From contig NZ_CP039740.1 of NCBI RefSeq assembly GCF_005153485.1, forward strand, positions 2,359,001-2,423,000: DNA of 64,000 nt. The letters are read 5' to 3'. The notes beneath the pieces were generated by a model, which made no database searches, was not told the DNA's origin, and saw only the letters and a list, made by a program, of their open reading frames with translations. This stretch comes from Pseudolabrys sp. FHR47. Lineage in GTDB: Bacteria; Pseudomonadota; Alphaproteobacteria; Rhizobiales; Xanthobacteraceae. Below, in pieces: positions 52,254-62,137 of this stretch. Numbering within the stretch: the stretch's first letter is position 1; every line of letters begins with the position of its first letter. A program made the position numbers and the translations under genes.

Positions 52254-52496
52254 ATGCTCACACTGCGCCTCACCCTCATCGCCCTTTCCACCGCGCTCCT
52301 GTTTTCCAGCGCGGCCAACGCTCAACCCATGAAATGCAGCGGTCTAGAAAAGACCTGTCAGCAGGCTTGCCCCAAGAGTCCTGCCTCAACGAAGTCGGCA
52401 TGCTTGACCGAATGCGGCGTGCGCAAAAACGTCTGCATGCGCAGCGGATGTTGGGATGACGGCCGCCTCCGCTATTGCGGCATCTCTAAGCAATAG
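52254..52496 (+). CDS. Small secreted Cys-rich protein, unrecognised
   Basis: An 80-residue protein with a clear signal peptide (hydrophobic residues 5-20, cleavage after ANA at 23). The mature 57 residues carry eight Cys at 28, 35, 39, 50, 54, 61, 66 and 75. Cys35/39 and Cys50/54 form two CX3C pairs, separated by 10 residues, flanked symmetrically by Cys28 and Cys61. An oxidised helical hairpin is likely. I do not recognise the family. Divergent from the DUF2778 gene, with 192 bases between starts. Confidence 0.75.
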   Translation: MLTLRLTLIALSTALLFSSAANAQPMKCSGLEKTCQQACPKSPASTKSACLTECGVRKNVCMRSGCWDDGRLRYCGISKQ

Positions 52497-52808
52497 GTCT
52501 TTGCCGGGCAGTGACAGGTTCCGCCGGTTTTCCGCGGCGCGATATTTTTAAGAAAGCGTCATCCGAATCGCCTACGCTTCCTCACATGGCGGTTCGTCGA
52601 TTACGGATCGATAAGGTGCTCAGGTCAGTCGGGACCAACACGACCCCGAACGATCAAAGCCAGCCGCCGTCCCTCGCAAAGCCCGCTCTGCCCGTCCAGG
52701 TCGCCACAATGGACCGGGATTGGCACGTTCGATGCATGGCTCATCCTGCGTCCGTGACGGACCGCGGGCGCTTGCGACCCTCAAGCAGTCCACGAGAAGG
52801 AGTCGGCC
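52497..52808 (+). other. 312-base region without a gene upstream of the PhoH-like gene
   Basis: No convincing gene. It ends with AGAAGGAG, the ribosome binding site of the next gene. An AT-rich piece (GATATTTTTAAGAAAG near 52540) may contain a promoter, which would leave a leader of about 240 bases. Open frames here lack homologous character. Confidence 0.5.
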
Positions 52809-53540
52809 TTGGGTAAGAACCTGAACAAGAAGAGACGCCGCCATGAACGCTTGTCTGGAACCGCCGAGATCATCAACTTCCAGAACAAGTTCGAAGCTGA
52901 ACGGGTCTTACCGCCGATAAAACCTCTCAATCCGACACAAGCTGACTACCTCGACGCGCTCCGCAGATTTCCCCAGGTCATCGTCCTCGGACCAGCCGGC
53001 ACCGGCAAGACCTGGATCGCGGCAACCCACGCCGCCGACCTCCTCCGCAACCGACAAATCGACAAGATCATCCTGACCCGGCCCAATGTACCGTGCGGCC
53101 GGTCGCTCGGCTTTTTTCCCGGCTCGCTCGAGGACAAGTTCGCGCCCTGGGCTGCGCCGGTGATCGAGGCAATCAAGGAGCGCATCGGCAAGGCCGCCTA
53201 CGACATCGCGCTCAAGAACGGCGCCATCGAACTCGTGCCGTTCGAGGTGATGCGCGGCCGCTCGTGGAAGAACGCGTTCGTCCTGCTTGACGAGGCGCAG
53301 AACACCACGGCCGCCGAGATCAAGACCTTCCTGACGCGCATCGGCGAGGACTGCACCGTCGTCATCAACGGCGACATCAGTCAGTGCGATCTGCCGAAGG
53401 AATCCGGGCTGCGCACGGTCATCGAGATCATCGACGGGCAGAACCTGCCGGTCCCGGTCGTTGAATTTACCCGCGCGGAGATTGTCCGCTCCGGCATCTG
53501 CGCGATGTGGGTGAATGCTTTCGAGACAGCCCGGCTGTAA
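52809..53540 (+). CDS. PhoH-like ATPase
   Basis: A 243-residue single-domain PhoH-family P-loop ATPase, related to RNA helicase-like proteins. Walker A is GPAGTGKT (residues 61-68) and Walker B is AFVLLDEAQNTT, with the family motif GDISQCDLPKESGL. A Lys/Arg-rich start (MGKNLNKKRRRHERL) suggests nucleic acid contact. The start is TTG at 52809 behind AGGAG. It is not the longer PhoH/YbeZ with a KH-like part, and no ybeY is adjacent. Followed by a strong terminator. Confidence 0.9.
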   Translation: MGKNLNKKRRRHERLSGTAEIINFQNKFEAERVLPPIKPLNPTQADYLDALRRFPQVIVLGPAGTGKTWIAATHAADLLRNRQIDKIILTRPNVPCGRSLGFFPGSLEDKFAPWAAPVIEAIKERIGKAAYDIALKNGAIELVPFEVMRGRSWKNAFVLLDEAQNTTAAEIKTFLTRIGEDCTVVINGDISQCDLPKESGLRTVIEIIDGQNLPVPVVEFTRAEIVRSGICAMWVNAFETARL

Positions 53541-53566
53541 GGCCCGCGAATCGCGCCGCGAGACCT

Positions 53567-53607
53567 AAAAGTGGCCGGGGCGAAGCCTCGTTCCGGCCAC
53601 TTTTTTT
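53567..53607 (+). terminator. Strong intrinsic terminator after the PhoH-like gene
   Basis: AAAAGTGGCCGG and CCGGCCACTTTTTTT form a 12-bp stem with a 14-base loop followed by a T run. It begins 27 bases after the stop codon and is the clearest intrinsic terminator in the window. Confidence 0.92.
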
Positions 53608-53726
53608 CGCATAGTCGCGCCGGTAAAATGGCGCATCCCAGTTGATTGAGACGCGCCGGCGCGCCATATAGCGCGTGTCATCCTCATTCGTTGAAGACCC
53701 GCCCAGCGATCCTCCAGGAGAAAAAT

Positions 53727-54131
53727 TTGAGTCAATTCAGAAGTCCGGACGCGTTCGAGCGCCGGAACAATGCCGCTGCCGTCAAAAAGGCGATGCTCGA
53801 GAAATTCCGCGCCGCCACCCAGGCCCCGGAACTTGAATCCAAGCGTCAGGAGCGTCTGGCGATCGCCCAGGCACGCGCCGAGCGCCAGGCCCAGCGCGAC
53901 GCCGAGCGCGAAGCCGCCCGCAAGGTTCGTGAGGCCGAGGAAGCCCGGCTCGCCGCCATCGAGGCCGAGCGCCAGGCCAAGTTGCAGAAGGAAGCCGAGG
54001 AACTCGCCGCCCTGGAGGCCGCCGACAAGGCCGCCGCCAATGAGGCTCTTCTCGCCGAGCAAAAGGCCAAGCGCGACGCCCGTTACGCCGCCCGCAAGGC
54101 GGCAAAGAAGAACAAGAAGCGCGGCTACTGA
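53727..54131 (+). CDS. DUF6481-like charged coiled-coil protein
   Basis: A 134-residue, highly charged Ala/Glu/Lys/Arg-rich protein. It begins (TTG) SQFRSPDAFERRNNAAAVKKAMLEKFRA, then forms one long predicted coiled coil (about residues 35-120) and ends in a basic tail (RKAAKKNKKRGY). This resembles the DUF6481 family of Hyphomicrobiales; function unknown. TTG at 53727 is chosen because CCAGGAG lies 6 bases upstream and the frame before it lacks family character. Confidence 0.75.
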   Translation: MSQFRSPDAFERRNNAAAVKKAMLEKFRAATQAPELESKRQERLAIAQARAERQAQRDAEREAARKVREAEEARLAAIEAERQAKLQKEAEELAALEAADKAAANEALLAEQKAKRDARYAARKAAKKNKKRGY

Positions 54132-54152
54132 GCCCTCGGGCTTTGCTGCCAA

Positions 54153-54174
54153 GTCAATTCATCGTCAATTCATC
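54153..54174. repeat. Two tandem 11-bp direct repeats
   Basis: GTCAATTCATC occurs twice in tandem directly before the terminator hairpin that ends the DUF6481-like gene. The last bases overlap the hairpin's left arm. Confidence 0.8.
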
Positions 54175-54203
54175 GCCGGCCCATGTGGCCGGCGATTTCG
54201 TTT
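54172..54203 (+). terminator. Terminator after the DUF6481-like gene
   Basis: Perfect 10-bp stem ATCGCCGGCC / GGCCGGCGAT with loop CATGT, followed by TTCGTTT. It may also serve the convergent ribbon-helix-helix gene. Confidence 0.8.
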
Positions 54204-54220
54204 GACGTGCCGTGCGACGG

Positions 54221-54517
54221 TCAGCGGGCGCGAATCGTATCCGAGGTCAAGTCGGCATTCGCGGCGGTTTGACCCTTCTGACATTGTGCCGACACTTCCA
54301 ATGCCCTGGCCCGAGCCCGCTCCAGCACGAAGAGCCGAATGGCCGACGACAGGTTGCCGCCTTCCCGCTTCGTGTCGATATCATTGACGACGGACGACAG
54401 CGTCATCCGCTGCTTTTCGGCAAACATCTTCAGCTCGTCCCAGAAGGCATCCTCGAGACTGACGCTGGTCTTGTGGCCCGCGATGACGATCGAGCGTTTG
54501 GTCACAAGCGATTTCAT
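54221..54517 (-). CDS. Ribbon-helix-helix domain protein
   Basis: A 98-residue protein with an RHH_4-type ribbon-helix-helix domain (VIAGHKTSVSLEDAFWDELKMFAEKQRMTLSSVVNDIDTKREGGNLSSAIRLFVLER). Such proteins are common in Hyphomicrobiales; most targets are unknown. ATG at 54517 has GGGGAG upstream. It lies 115 bases after holB on the same strand. There is no partner toxin next to it, so antitoxin function is not supported. Confidence 0.85.
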   Translation of the reverse strand: MKSLVTKRSIVIAGHKTSVSLEDAFWDELKMFAEKQRMTLSSVVNDIDTKREGGNLSSAIRLFVLERARARALEVSAQCQKGQTAANADLTSDTIRAR

Positions 54518-54632
54518 CGGCGTGTCTCCCCTGAACTGCCGTCCCACTTCGCTCGGCGAATGCAATCGAGCGGATAATGGCGTTCATAAGCGGCCGTTTC
54601 GGGGCTGGCTGTGATCGCCAACACAACTGCGA

Positions 54633-55670
54633 TCAGGGGCGCCGTGCCGCCTCGGCCAGTTCCTTGAAAACGGCGAAGACCAGCGGCTTGCGTTCGAGGT
54701 TATAGGCTTCGACGTCCCGCGCAGCCCGGTTGATCCGGTCCCAGGCGACCGCGGCCTTGTTCATCTGGCCGGCACCGATCTCCGCGTTCAGGCGGTCTGA
54801 CAGCCAGCCATTGACCAGATCGACGAAGGTCTCCAGCGATTCCGGGTCCGTGCCGGACAGGGCGTCGCCGAGCGCATGCAGCGCACGCGGATCGGGGTTC
54901 GGCAGTTGCCGCATCACCTCCAGTACACGGCCGCGCAAGGCCAGCGCCGGGCCGTCGATCAGGCGGAGCGCGCGGCCCGGACTGCCGCCGGATGCTTCGG
55001 CAGCCTGCCGCAGTTCCTCGTCGGCGGCGCCGGTGGCCGCTGCCAGAGCGCGCGTGACGTCCTCCGTCGCCAGCGGTCGCAGCAGCAGCCGGCGGCAGCG
55101 TGAGCGGATGGTCGGCAACTCACGGCCCGGCGACTGGCTGATCAGCAGCAGCATCGTGCGCGGCGGTGGTTCTTCGAGGATCTTCAGCAGCGCGTTGGCG
55201 CCGTCGCGCTGCAGGTCGTCGATCGGATCGACAATGGCGATGCGCCAGCCGCCCTCGCCCGCGGTCGAGCCGAAGAAGCCCACGGTCCGTTTTACGTCGT
55301 CGATACGGATATTCTGAAACAGCTTGCCGGTCTGTGGATTAACGACGCGCTCGAGCACCAGAAGATCGCCCTGAGCCTTCACGGCCATGCGCCGGGCCGC
55401 CGGGTGATCGGGATCGACGGCGAGCGAGGCGGCGTTCTGGACCTCGGCCGAGGCCGGATCGGGATGCGCCAGCACGAAGCGCGCCAGCCGATAGGCAAGC
55501 GTCGCCTTGCCGATGCCGGGCTGGCCGCCGATCAGCCAGGCATGCGGCATGCGGCCGCCGCGATAGGCGTCGAGCAGCGTCCGCTCGGCGTCGGCATGGC
55601 CGAACAGCACGGTGGTCTGGTGCGGCGCAATCGCCTCGCCATCGTCCGCCTTGTCGGACTTGTCGCTCAT
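54633..55670 (-). CDS. holB: DNA polymerase III subunit delta' HolB
   Basis: Clamp-loader subunit. The 345-residue protein has HAWLIGGQPGIGKATLAYRLARF (modified P-loop), FQNIRIDDVKR, DGANALLKILEEPPPRTMLLLIS and the SRC-type arginine finger motif IRSRCRRL. Its start overlaps the tmk stop by 4 bases. The tmk-holB order is the usual one. Confidence 0.95.
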   Translation of the reverse strand: MSDKSDKADDGEAIAPHQTTVLFGHADAERTLLDAYRGGRMPHAWLIGGQPGIGKATLAYRLARFVLAHPDPASAEVQNAASLAVDPDHPAARRMAVKAQGDLLVLERVVNPQTGKLFQNIRIDDVKRTVGFFGSTAGEGGWRIAIVDPIDDLQRDGANALLKILEEPPPRTMLLLISQSPGRELPTIRSRCRRLLLRPLATEDVTRALAAATGAADEELRQAAEASGGSPGRALRLIDGPALALRGRVLEVMRQLPNPDPRALHALGDALSGTDPESLETFVDLVNGWLSDRLNAEIGAGQMNKAAVAWDRINRAARDVEAYNLERKPLVFAVFKELAEAARRP

Positions 55671-56338
55671 GGCACGGTAGCCTCGGCCGGTGCGGCAACC
55701 TCGCCCAGAAGGCGCTGCGCGACAGCATCCCAGATGCGCTCGGCGACGACATCGCGCGGCGGACGGCCGTCGATCACGGCAAAGCGCTTCGGCTCCTTCT
55801 TCGCCACGTCGAGAAACGCCAGACGCAGATTCTCGTGAAACTCAACCGACTCCGCCTCGAAGCGGTCGGCGGCGCCTTCGCCGCGCCGGGTCTTGGCGCG
55901 GGCGAGCCCGATATTGGCCGGTACATCGATGAGGATGGTCAGATCTGGCATGGCCTCGCCGACCGTCACGCGCTCGAGGCCGCGGATCAGCTTCATATCG
56001 ACCTTGCCAAGAGCGCCCTGATAGACGCGAGTCGAATCGATGAAACGGTCGCACACGACCCATTTGCCCGCCTGCAGCGCCGGCAGGATGGTGGCGTTGA
56101 CGTGATCGTCGCGCGCGGCGGCGAACAGGATCGTCTCCGTCTCGGTGCCGAGCGGCTTGGCGATCCCGGACAGGATGATGTGGCGGATGATCTCGGCGCC
56201 AGGCGAGCCGCCCGGCTCCCGTGTCAGCACGACGTCGAGCCCGCGTGCGCGCAGCCGTTCGGCCAGCAACGCCGTGTGCGTCGACTTGCCGGAACCCTCG
56301 CCGCCCTCGAAGGTGATGAACTTGCCGCGCGTGCTCAT
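55667..56338 (-). CDS. tmk: Thymidylate kinase
   Basis: Phosphorylates dTMP. The 223-residue protein has the P-loop FEGGEGSGKST, the DR motif CDRFIDSTRVYQG, LTREPGG and a LID region (RAKTRRGEGAADRFE). ATG at 56338 is chosen; a GTG at 56353 would overlap the dacA stop by 4 bases (GTGA) and is a real alternative start adding five residues. Cotranscribed with dacA and holB. Confidence 0.95.
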   Translation of the reverse strand: MSTRGKFITFEGGEGSGKSTHTALLAERLRARGLDVVLTREPGGSPGAEIIRHIILSGIAKPLGTETETILFAAARDDHVNATILPALQAGKWVVCDRFIDSTRVYQGALGKVDMKLIRGLERVTVGEAMPDLTILIDVPANIGLARAKTRRGEGAADRFEAESVEFHENLRLAFLDVAKKEPKRFAVIDGRPPRDVVAERIWDAVAQRLLGEVAAPAEATVP

Positions 56339-56349
56339 GGTTTCTGCGC

Positions 56350-57612
56350 TCACAACTTTTGAGCGCCGGCGCGGAAAACTCCGATCACAAGCTCGGCGGC
56401 CGCATCGACCGCACGCTGCGACAGCGAACCTTGCGCCACCGCCTCGGCCGCCTTGAGCGGCACATTGAGAATGACCTTGTCGTTGCGCCAGACGCGCAGC
56501 ACGCCGATCGGCTGATCCTTCGCAACCGGCGCCGGCACCGGCCCGTTATAAACGATGCGGGCGATGAGGCGGTCGCCGCCGGCCTTCGGCATCATGACCT
56601 GCACCTGCCCCGGCGCCAGCAGCGGCACGCTGCCTTCGGCGCCGCCATAGACCTTGGCGGTGCCGATGATCTGGCCCTCGGCGAACAGGATGCGGTGGTC
56701 GAAATTCTTGAAGCCCCATTCCAGCAGCTTGCGGCCGTCCTCGGCCCGCTCCTTGGGCGAACTCAACCCATTGACGACGGCAATGAGGCGCGTGCCGTTC
56801 TGCACGGCCGAGCCGACCAGGCCGTAGCCGGCTTCCTTGGTAAAGCCGGTCTTCATACCGTCGGCGCCGATCTCCAGCGCGAGCAGCGGATTGCGGTTCG
56901 GCTGCTTGATCTTGTTCCAGGTGAAATCGCGCTGGCCGTAAATCTTATAGAGTTCGGGATAGGTCACGATGATGTGGCGCGCCAGCAGACCCAGTTCACG
57001 CGTCGTCACTTGCGTGCCCGGATCGGGCAATCCGTTGGAATTGGCAAAGGTCGATTTCGTCAGCCCGATGGCGCGCGCCCGCTCCGTCAGCTTGCGGGCG
57101 AATTCGGCTTCGGTGCCGGAAATGCCCTCCGCCAGCACGATACAGGCATCGTTCGCGGACTGGATGATCATGCCGTGAATCAGCGCATCGACCGGGATCC
57201 GGCTGTGCAGCGCCGCGAACATGGTCGACGTGCGGGACGGCGCGCCGCCCTTTCGCCAGGCATTTTCGCTGACCGGAAACTCATCGGTGAGATTGAGCCG
57301 GCCCTGCTTGATTTCGTTAAAGACGTACTCCGCCGTCATCAGCTTGGCGAGCGAGGCCGGATAGATCATCACATCGGGGTCGCGCTCGAACAGCACGCTG
57401 CCGTTCTCGGCATCGATGAGGATAGCGTGCTTGGCGTTGATCGGCGGATCGTCTTTCTTCGCCGGGTCCTTCTTGGCGGCAAGCCCGGAGGCCGGCTTGT
57501 GGCCGGAGCCGGGCCGATGCGCCTTGGTCGCGGCAAAAGCCGGCGCGCAGACGGCAACCGCAAACAGCGCCGCTGTCGTCGCCCTGACGATCCTGGCACA
57601 AAACGCTGTCAT
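56350..57612 (-). CDS. dacA: D-alanyl-D-alanine carboxypeptidase (PBP5/6 family)
   Basis: Trims peptidoglycan stem peptides in the periplasm. The product has a signal peptide (TTAALFAVAVCAPAFA), the SxxK motif Ser87-Lys90 in PASLAKLMTA, SxN in IQSANDAC, KTG in GMKTGFTKEAGY and a C-terminal domain. ATG at 57612 is chosen so that the signal peptide is N-terminal; in-frame ATGs upstream (57627) are possible. Second gene of rlpA-dacA-tmk-holB. Confidence 0.93.
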   Translation of the reverse strand: MTAFCARIVRATTAALFAVAVCAPAFAATKAHRPGSGHKPASGLAAKKDPAKKDDPPINAKHAILIDAENGSVLFERDPDVMIYPASLAKLMTAEYVFNEIKQGRLNLTDEFPVSENAWRKGGAPSRTSTMFAALHSRIPVDALIHGMIIQSANDACIVLAEGISGTEAEFARKLTERARAIGLTKSTFANSNGLPDPGTQVTTRELGLLARHIIVTYPELYKIYGQRDFTWNKIKQPNRNPLLALEIGADGMKTGFTKEAGYGLVGSAVQNGTRLIAVVNGLSSPKERAEDGRKLLEWGFKNFDHRILFAEGQIIGTAKVYGGAEGSVPLLAPGQVQVMMPKAGGDRLIARIVYNGPVPAPVAKDQPIGVLRVWRNDKVILNVPLKAAEAVAQGSLSQRAVDAAAELVIGVFRAGAQKL

Positions 57613-57755
57613 GCAGCGACCCGACATTCCCGATCTACCGGTCAGACGATTAAAGACATGCCGAATAAAGACATGCCGAACGGCCCACAACGGCCGTTCA
57701 AGCCGGTTCCACCGGGCAAAAATGGCAGCGCTGTGACGGGTGTATCGGGCGCGCC

Positions 57756-58676
57756 TCAGTAGAGGCCACGACCGTTCATGAATCCCGCGCGGCCATCATA
57801 CCGGGTCGGGGCATAGGCCGAAACCGGCGAAACCGCTGCGGCGGCCGGGGCCTGTGCGGTTTGCACAGCCGCGGAGCGCATCGGGGCCGGCAAACTGGCC
57901 GCCGCGATGCGGGCCGGTACTTCAGTCTCGGCCTCGTCGTCATCCGCGACCGCGGCAACCTGCTGGGCCGCCGGCGTCTTGGTGGCCGGCGTCTTGGCCT
58001 GACGCGGCGCCTCCGCCATCGGCTTGGGGTCGAAATAAGGCGCGAAATCCTTGGACGAGGCCACCTGCACCTTCGGCGGCGGCGCATTGCCGTCACGCAA
58101 GGTGGCCACCAGCTTGCGATCATCGGAGCCGGCCAGCGGCGCCCGGCCGACATACTCGACCCTCACCTTGGTGACACCATGACCGTGGAACTCCAGCAGG
58201 CGCGCCACGCGCGCCGACAGGTCGATGACGCGGTTGCCGACATAGGGCCCGCGATCGTTGACGCGCACGATCATCGACTTCTTGTTGCGCAGGTTGGTGA
58301 CCCGCGCATAAGACGGCAACGCCATGGTCGGATGCGCGGCCGAAATCGATTCCTTATCGAAGATTTCGCCATTGGCGGTGTAACGGCCGTGGAAGTCGGA
58401 GCCGTACCACGACGCATAACCTTCGGCCTTGTAGTTCACGTCCTCTTCGGGGACGTAGGTGCGGCCGGCGACGGTATAGGGCTTGCCGACGCGGTATTTG
58501 CCGCCACCCTTCGGGACCGGCTCGCCGTCCTCGATGACTCGGGGGCTCGCCGCCACGCCCCATTTGGGGTCGAGACGGGAATTGGCAGAACAGTTGGCGA
58601 GCAGCAGCCCGCCCGCGACAACCGCAGCGACGCGCGCGCACAGACCGATCCGGCCGCTCTCTTGCAAAACAGGCAT
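57756..58676 (-). CDS. rlpA: RlpA-like septal lipoprotein
   Basis: Lipoprotein of the RlpA family, which in some species is a lytic transglycosylase acting on denuded glycans at the septum. The 306-residue product has a lipobox LLANC (Cys29), the double-psi beta-barrel (GYASWYGSDFHGRYTANGEIFD, ARVTNLRNKKSMIVRVNDRGPYVGNRVIDLS), and an Ala/Pro-rich tail. No SPOR domain is seen. ATG at 58676 gives the lipoprotein signal. Upstream lie 254 bases without a gene. Confidence 0.92.
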   Translation of the reverse strand: MPVLQESGRIGLCARVAAVVAGGLLLANCSANSRLDPKWGVAASPRVIEDGEPVPKGGGKYRVGKPYTVAGRTYVPEEDVNYKAEGYASWYGSDFHGRYTANGEIFDKESISAAHPTMALPSYARVTNLRNKKSMIVRVNDRGPYVGNRVIDLSARVARLLEFHGHGVTKVRVEYVGRAPLAGSDDRKLVATLRDGNAPPPKVQVASSKDFAPYFDPKPMAEAPRQAKTPATKTPAAQQVAAVADDDEAETEVPARIAAASLPAPMRSAAVQTAQAPAAAAVSPVSAYAPTRYDGRAGFMNGRGLY

Positions 58677-58930
58677 GCTTGACGAAATCGTCCCCGGTGG
58701 CAGCGCAACAATATTAACCTCAACCGGCCCCGGCGGAAACCCGCCAGCGCCGTTGTGGTAAACGATTGGTTCGACACGGGCTTTGGCCCCGTATCGACAC
58801 AAATCGTCGATATCCCGGATACTTAAGGCGGTGCCTCCTGGCAAGCGCGCCCGGCATCGACCAATGACTGGCGCACAGGTGGCATTGCGTCACACGAGGC
58901 CATACCGCGCTGGAGGCACGTCTTGGACCT

Positions 58931-59863
58931 TCAGAGGCTGCGTTCCAGCTGAACGCGCGCGAGTGTGCGTTGGATATTGTCCGTCAGCGTTTGCGCCACG
59001 ATACGCCCGATCCGGCTGATCGGTTTGCGCCCATCGATGGCGATACTGACGGTCTGCGGCTCGGCGCCCTTGTCTCGCACCGGAATGAATGTGAGCGAGC
59101 CGTCAATCAGTTCCGGTGCGGCGTCGAGTTCCGACGTGAAGGCGATATAGTCGCCGCTGCGCGCAAGCGACTTCACCAATTGCAGCGAGTTGGTTTCGAC
59201 CACCTTCTGGCCTTCGGTGAATAGCCAGCCATGCCGAGTCTCCAAATAACGGCGGATCATCAGCGCCCGGCTCTGCAGGGCGATGGGATACGCAACTGCC
59301 TCCTGCATGCTGATCGAGCGCTCGCGCGCCAGCGGATGATGAGGCGCAACGACACAACCAAAAGGCAACTCCGCCGACCACAGCACATGCAGTTCGCGGC
59401 GCGGTGACAGATTGAACACGGCGGCAATATCGGCCGTGCCGCCGATCAGTGCGCTGCCTGCCGCGTCGGTGCTGCCGATTTCGATTTCGAGCGCTATGCG
59501 CGGATGTTCCCGGGCTAGCTGCTGCACCACATCGGGCAGGAAGCCGTTGACGTGGCTGTCCATCGCGACGATGCGGACATGGCCCTGATGGATGCCTTGC
59601 AGCTGTTGGAGGTCGGCCGCGGCGCGCCGCTCGTCGGCGTGCCAGCGCCGCGCCAAGGTCACAACGGCGTCCCCGGCCGGGGTGAGCCGCATGCCCCTGG
59701 CCACCCGTTCGAACAGCGGAACGCCTAAAATCCCCTCCAATTGAATGATTTGGCGGTTGATCGCTGAGGCGGCGACGTTCAGTTCCTTGGCCGCGCGCTG
59801 GATCGAGCCTGAGCGGGCGACCTGATCGGCGTAACGCAAGGCAGCGGGCACGAGGGACGGCAT
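58931..59863 (-). CDS. LysR-family regulator divergent from the ABC importer
   Basis: A 310-residue LysR-type regulator. The helix-turn-helix is visible (YADQVARSGSIQRAAKELNVAASAINRQIIQLEGILGVPLFERV), followed by a substrate-binding domain. ATG at 59863 is chosen (MPSLVPAALRYADQV); ATGs at 59875 and 59890 are also in frame. It is divergent from the ABC transporter operon and is the likely regulator. The inducer is unknown. Confidence 0.9.
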   Translation of the reverse strand: MPSLVPAALRYADQVARSGSIQRAAKELNVAASAINRQIIQLEGILGVPLFERVARGMRLTPAGDAVVTLARRWHADERRAAADLQQLQGIHQGHVRIVAMDSHVNGFLPDVVQQLAREHPRIALEIEIGSTDAAGSALIGGTADIAAVFNLSPRRELHVLWSAELPFGCVVAPHHPLARERSISMQEAVAYPIALQSRALMIRRYLETRHGWLFTEGQKVVETNSLQLVKSLARSGDYIAFTSELDAAPELIDGSLTFIPVRDKGAEPQTVSIAIDGRKPISRIGRIVAQTLTDNIQRTLARVQLERSL

Positions 59864-59985
59864 TCGGCAGACCATTCTAATTTTGCGCATGCATGATTGC
59901 CGAAACGGCGCTAGACGGCAATGGTGCCGCGCGCCACCATAGCCTTGCCGGAGACCATCGCAGGCTGTGGAACCCTGAGCGTATC

Positions 59986-61068
<1,083 letters not shown>

Positions 61069-61083
61069 CGACAGGAGATATTC

Positions 61084-62127
61084 ATGTTCGACATCACACG
61101 GCGCCATCTTTTAGCCGGGACCGCGGCTGCAGCCGGCCTGTCCCTTCTGCCTCGCACGGCTTTCGCCGCCGAGGAACTGGTCGCCGCCACTTTCGGCGGC
61201 ACCTGGGCCAATGTGCACAAGCAAATCCTGGCGCCCTATTTCAGCAAGAAGTCGGGCGCGACGGTCGTGCAGTCGCCGATGCTGGCGACCGAACAGATTG
61301 CCAAGCTGACCGCCGCCAAGGGAGCGCAACCGCCGTTCGATGTCGCGATGCTCGACGACGGTCCGAACATCGCCGCCATTGACGCGGGCTTGGTCGAGAA
61401 ATTCGATCCGTCGAAGGCGCCGAACTTCGCCTCCCTCGCGCCCGGTTTCAAAACCGAATACGGCCCAGCCATCACCATGCAGGCGATCGGCATCGCCTAT
61501 AATCCGAAGACCGTGAAGACGCCGCCGACCTCATGGGCCGATCTGTGGAAGCCGGAATACAAGGGCCGTGTCGGCATCACCTCGCTCGCCTCGACTCTGG
61601 GGCTCGCATTTCTGCTCGATATCAATCGCCTCGAAGGCGGCACGGAAGCGAGCATGGAGCCCGCCTTCAAGAAACTGAAAACGCTTCTGCCGAACCTCGC
61701 CGCCGTTTCGGCGAACTTCGGTGCGCACGGCGCACTGTTCCAGCAGAACGAGATCGATATCGGCGTGCAAAATTTCAACTTCGCCGAGGAACTGAAAGCC
61801 AAAGGTGTTCCGATCGAATTCGTGCGCGTTTCGACCGGCACTCCCGCCTGGAAAACGACCATGCATGTCGTCAAGGGTGCGCTGAAACCCGACCTCGCCT
61901 ATTCCTATATCGACAGCCAGTTGTCGGCCGAGGTGCAGGGTGAAATGCAGAAGTCGCCGTGGAACGTGATCCCGACCAATTCCAAGGTGCCATTCGACGG
62001 TTTGGTCGCCAGCAAGATCGCCAAGACTCCGGCGGATCTCGAAAAGATGGTGTTCTTCGACTGGAAGAAGGTCAACCAGGGCCGTGCCGAGTGGACGGCG
62101 CAGTTCAACCGCGACATCCGCGCCTAA
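61084..62127 (+). CDS. Periplasmic substrate-binding protein of the importer
   Basis: A 347-residue solute-binding protein, PotD/SBP_bac_8-like. It starts with a Tat-type signal (MFDITRRHLLAGTAAAAGLSLLPRTAFAA) whose twin Arg are at 6-7. The mature part (ELVAATFGGTWANVHKQILAPYFSKKSGATV) fits the spermidine/putrescine class. Ligand unknown. Located 15 bases after the ATPase gene. Confidence 0.9.
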   Translation: MFDITRRHLLAGTAAAAGLSLLPRTAFAAEELVAATFGGTWANVHKQILAPYFSKKSGATVVQSPMLATEQIAKLTAAKGAQPPFDVAMLDDGPNIAAIDAGLVEKFDPSKAPNFASLAPGFKTEYGPAITMQAIGIAYNPKTVKTPPTSWADLWKPEYKGRVGITSLASTLGLAFLLDINRLEGGTEASMEPAFKKLKTLLPNLAAVSANFGAHGALFQQNEIDIGVQNFNFAEELKAKGVPIEFVRVSTGTPAWKTTMHVVKGALKPDLAYSYIDSQLSAEVQGEMQKSPWNVIPTNSKVPFDGLVASKIAKTPADLEKMVFFDWKKVNQGRAEWTAQFNRDIRA

Positions 62128-62137
62128 AGGACGAACG

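Noticed and set aside
52511..52816. 101-codon plus-strand frame upstream of the PhoH-like gene
   Set aside because: Runs past the PhoH start in another frame, has no ribosome binding site and a composition unlike a real protein.
54221..54517. Ribbon-helix-helix gene as antitoxin of a toxin-antitoxin pair
   Set aside because: No small toxin-like gene lies next to it on either side.
54612..54635. 7-bp inverted repeat TGATCGC/GCGATCA at the holB stop
   Set aside because: No T run on the holB strand and a long loop; not convincing as a terminator.
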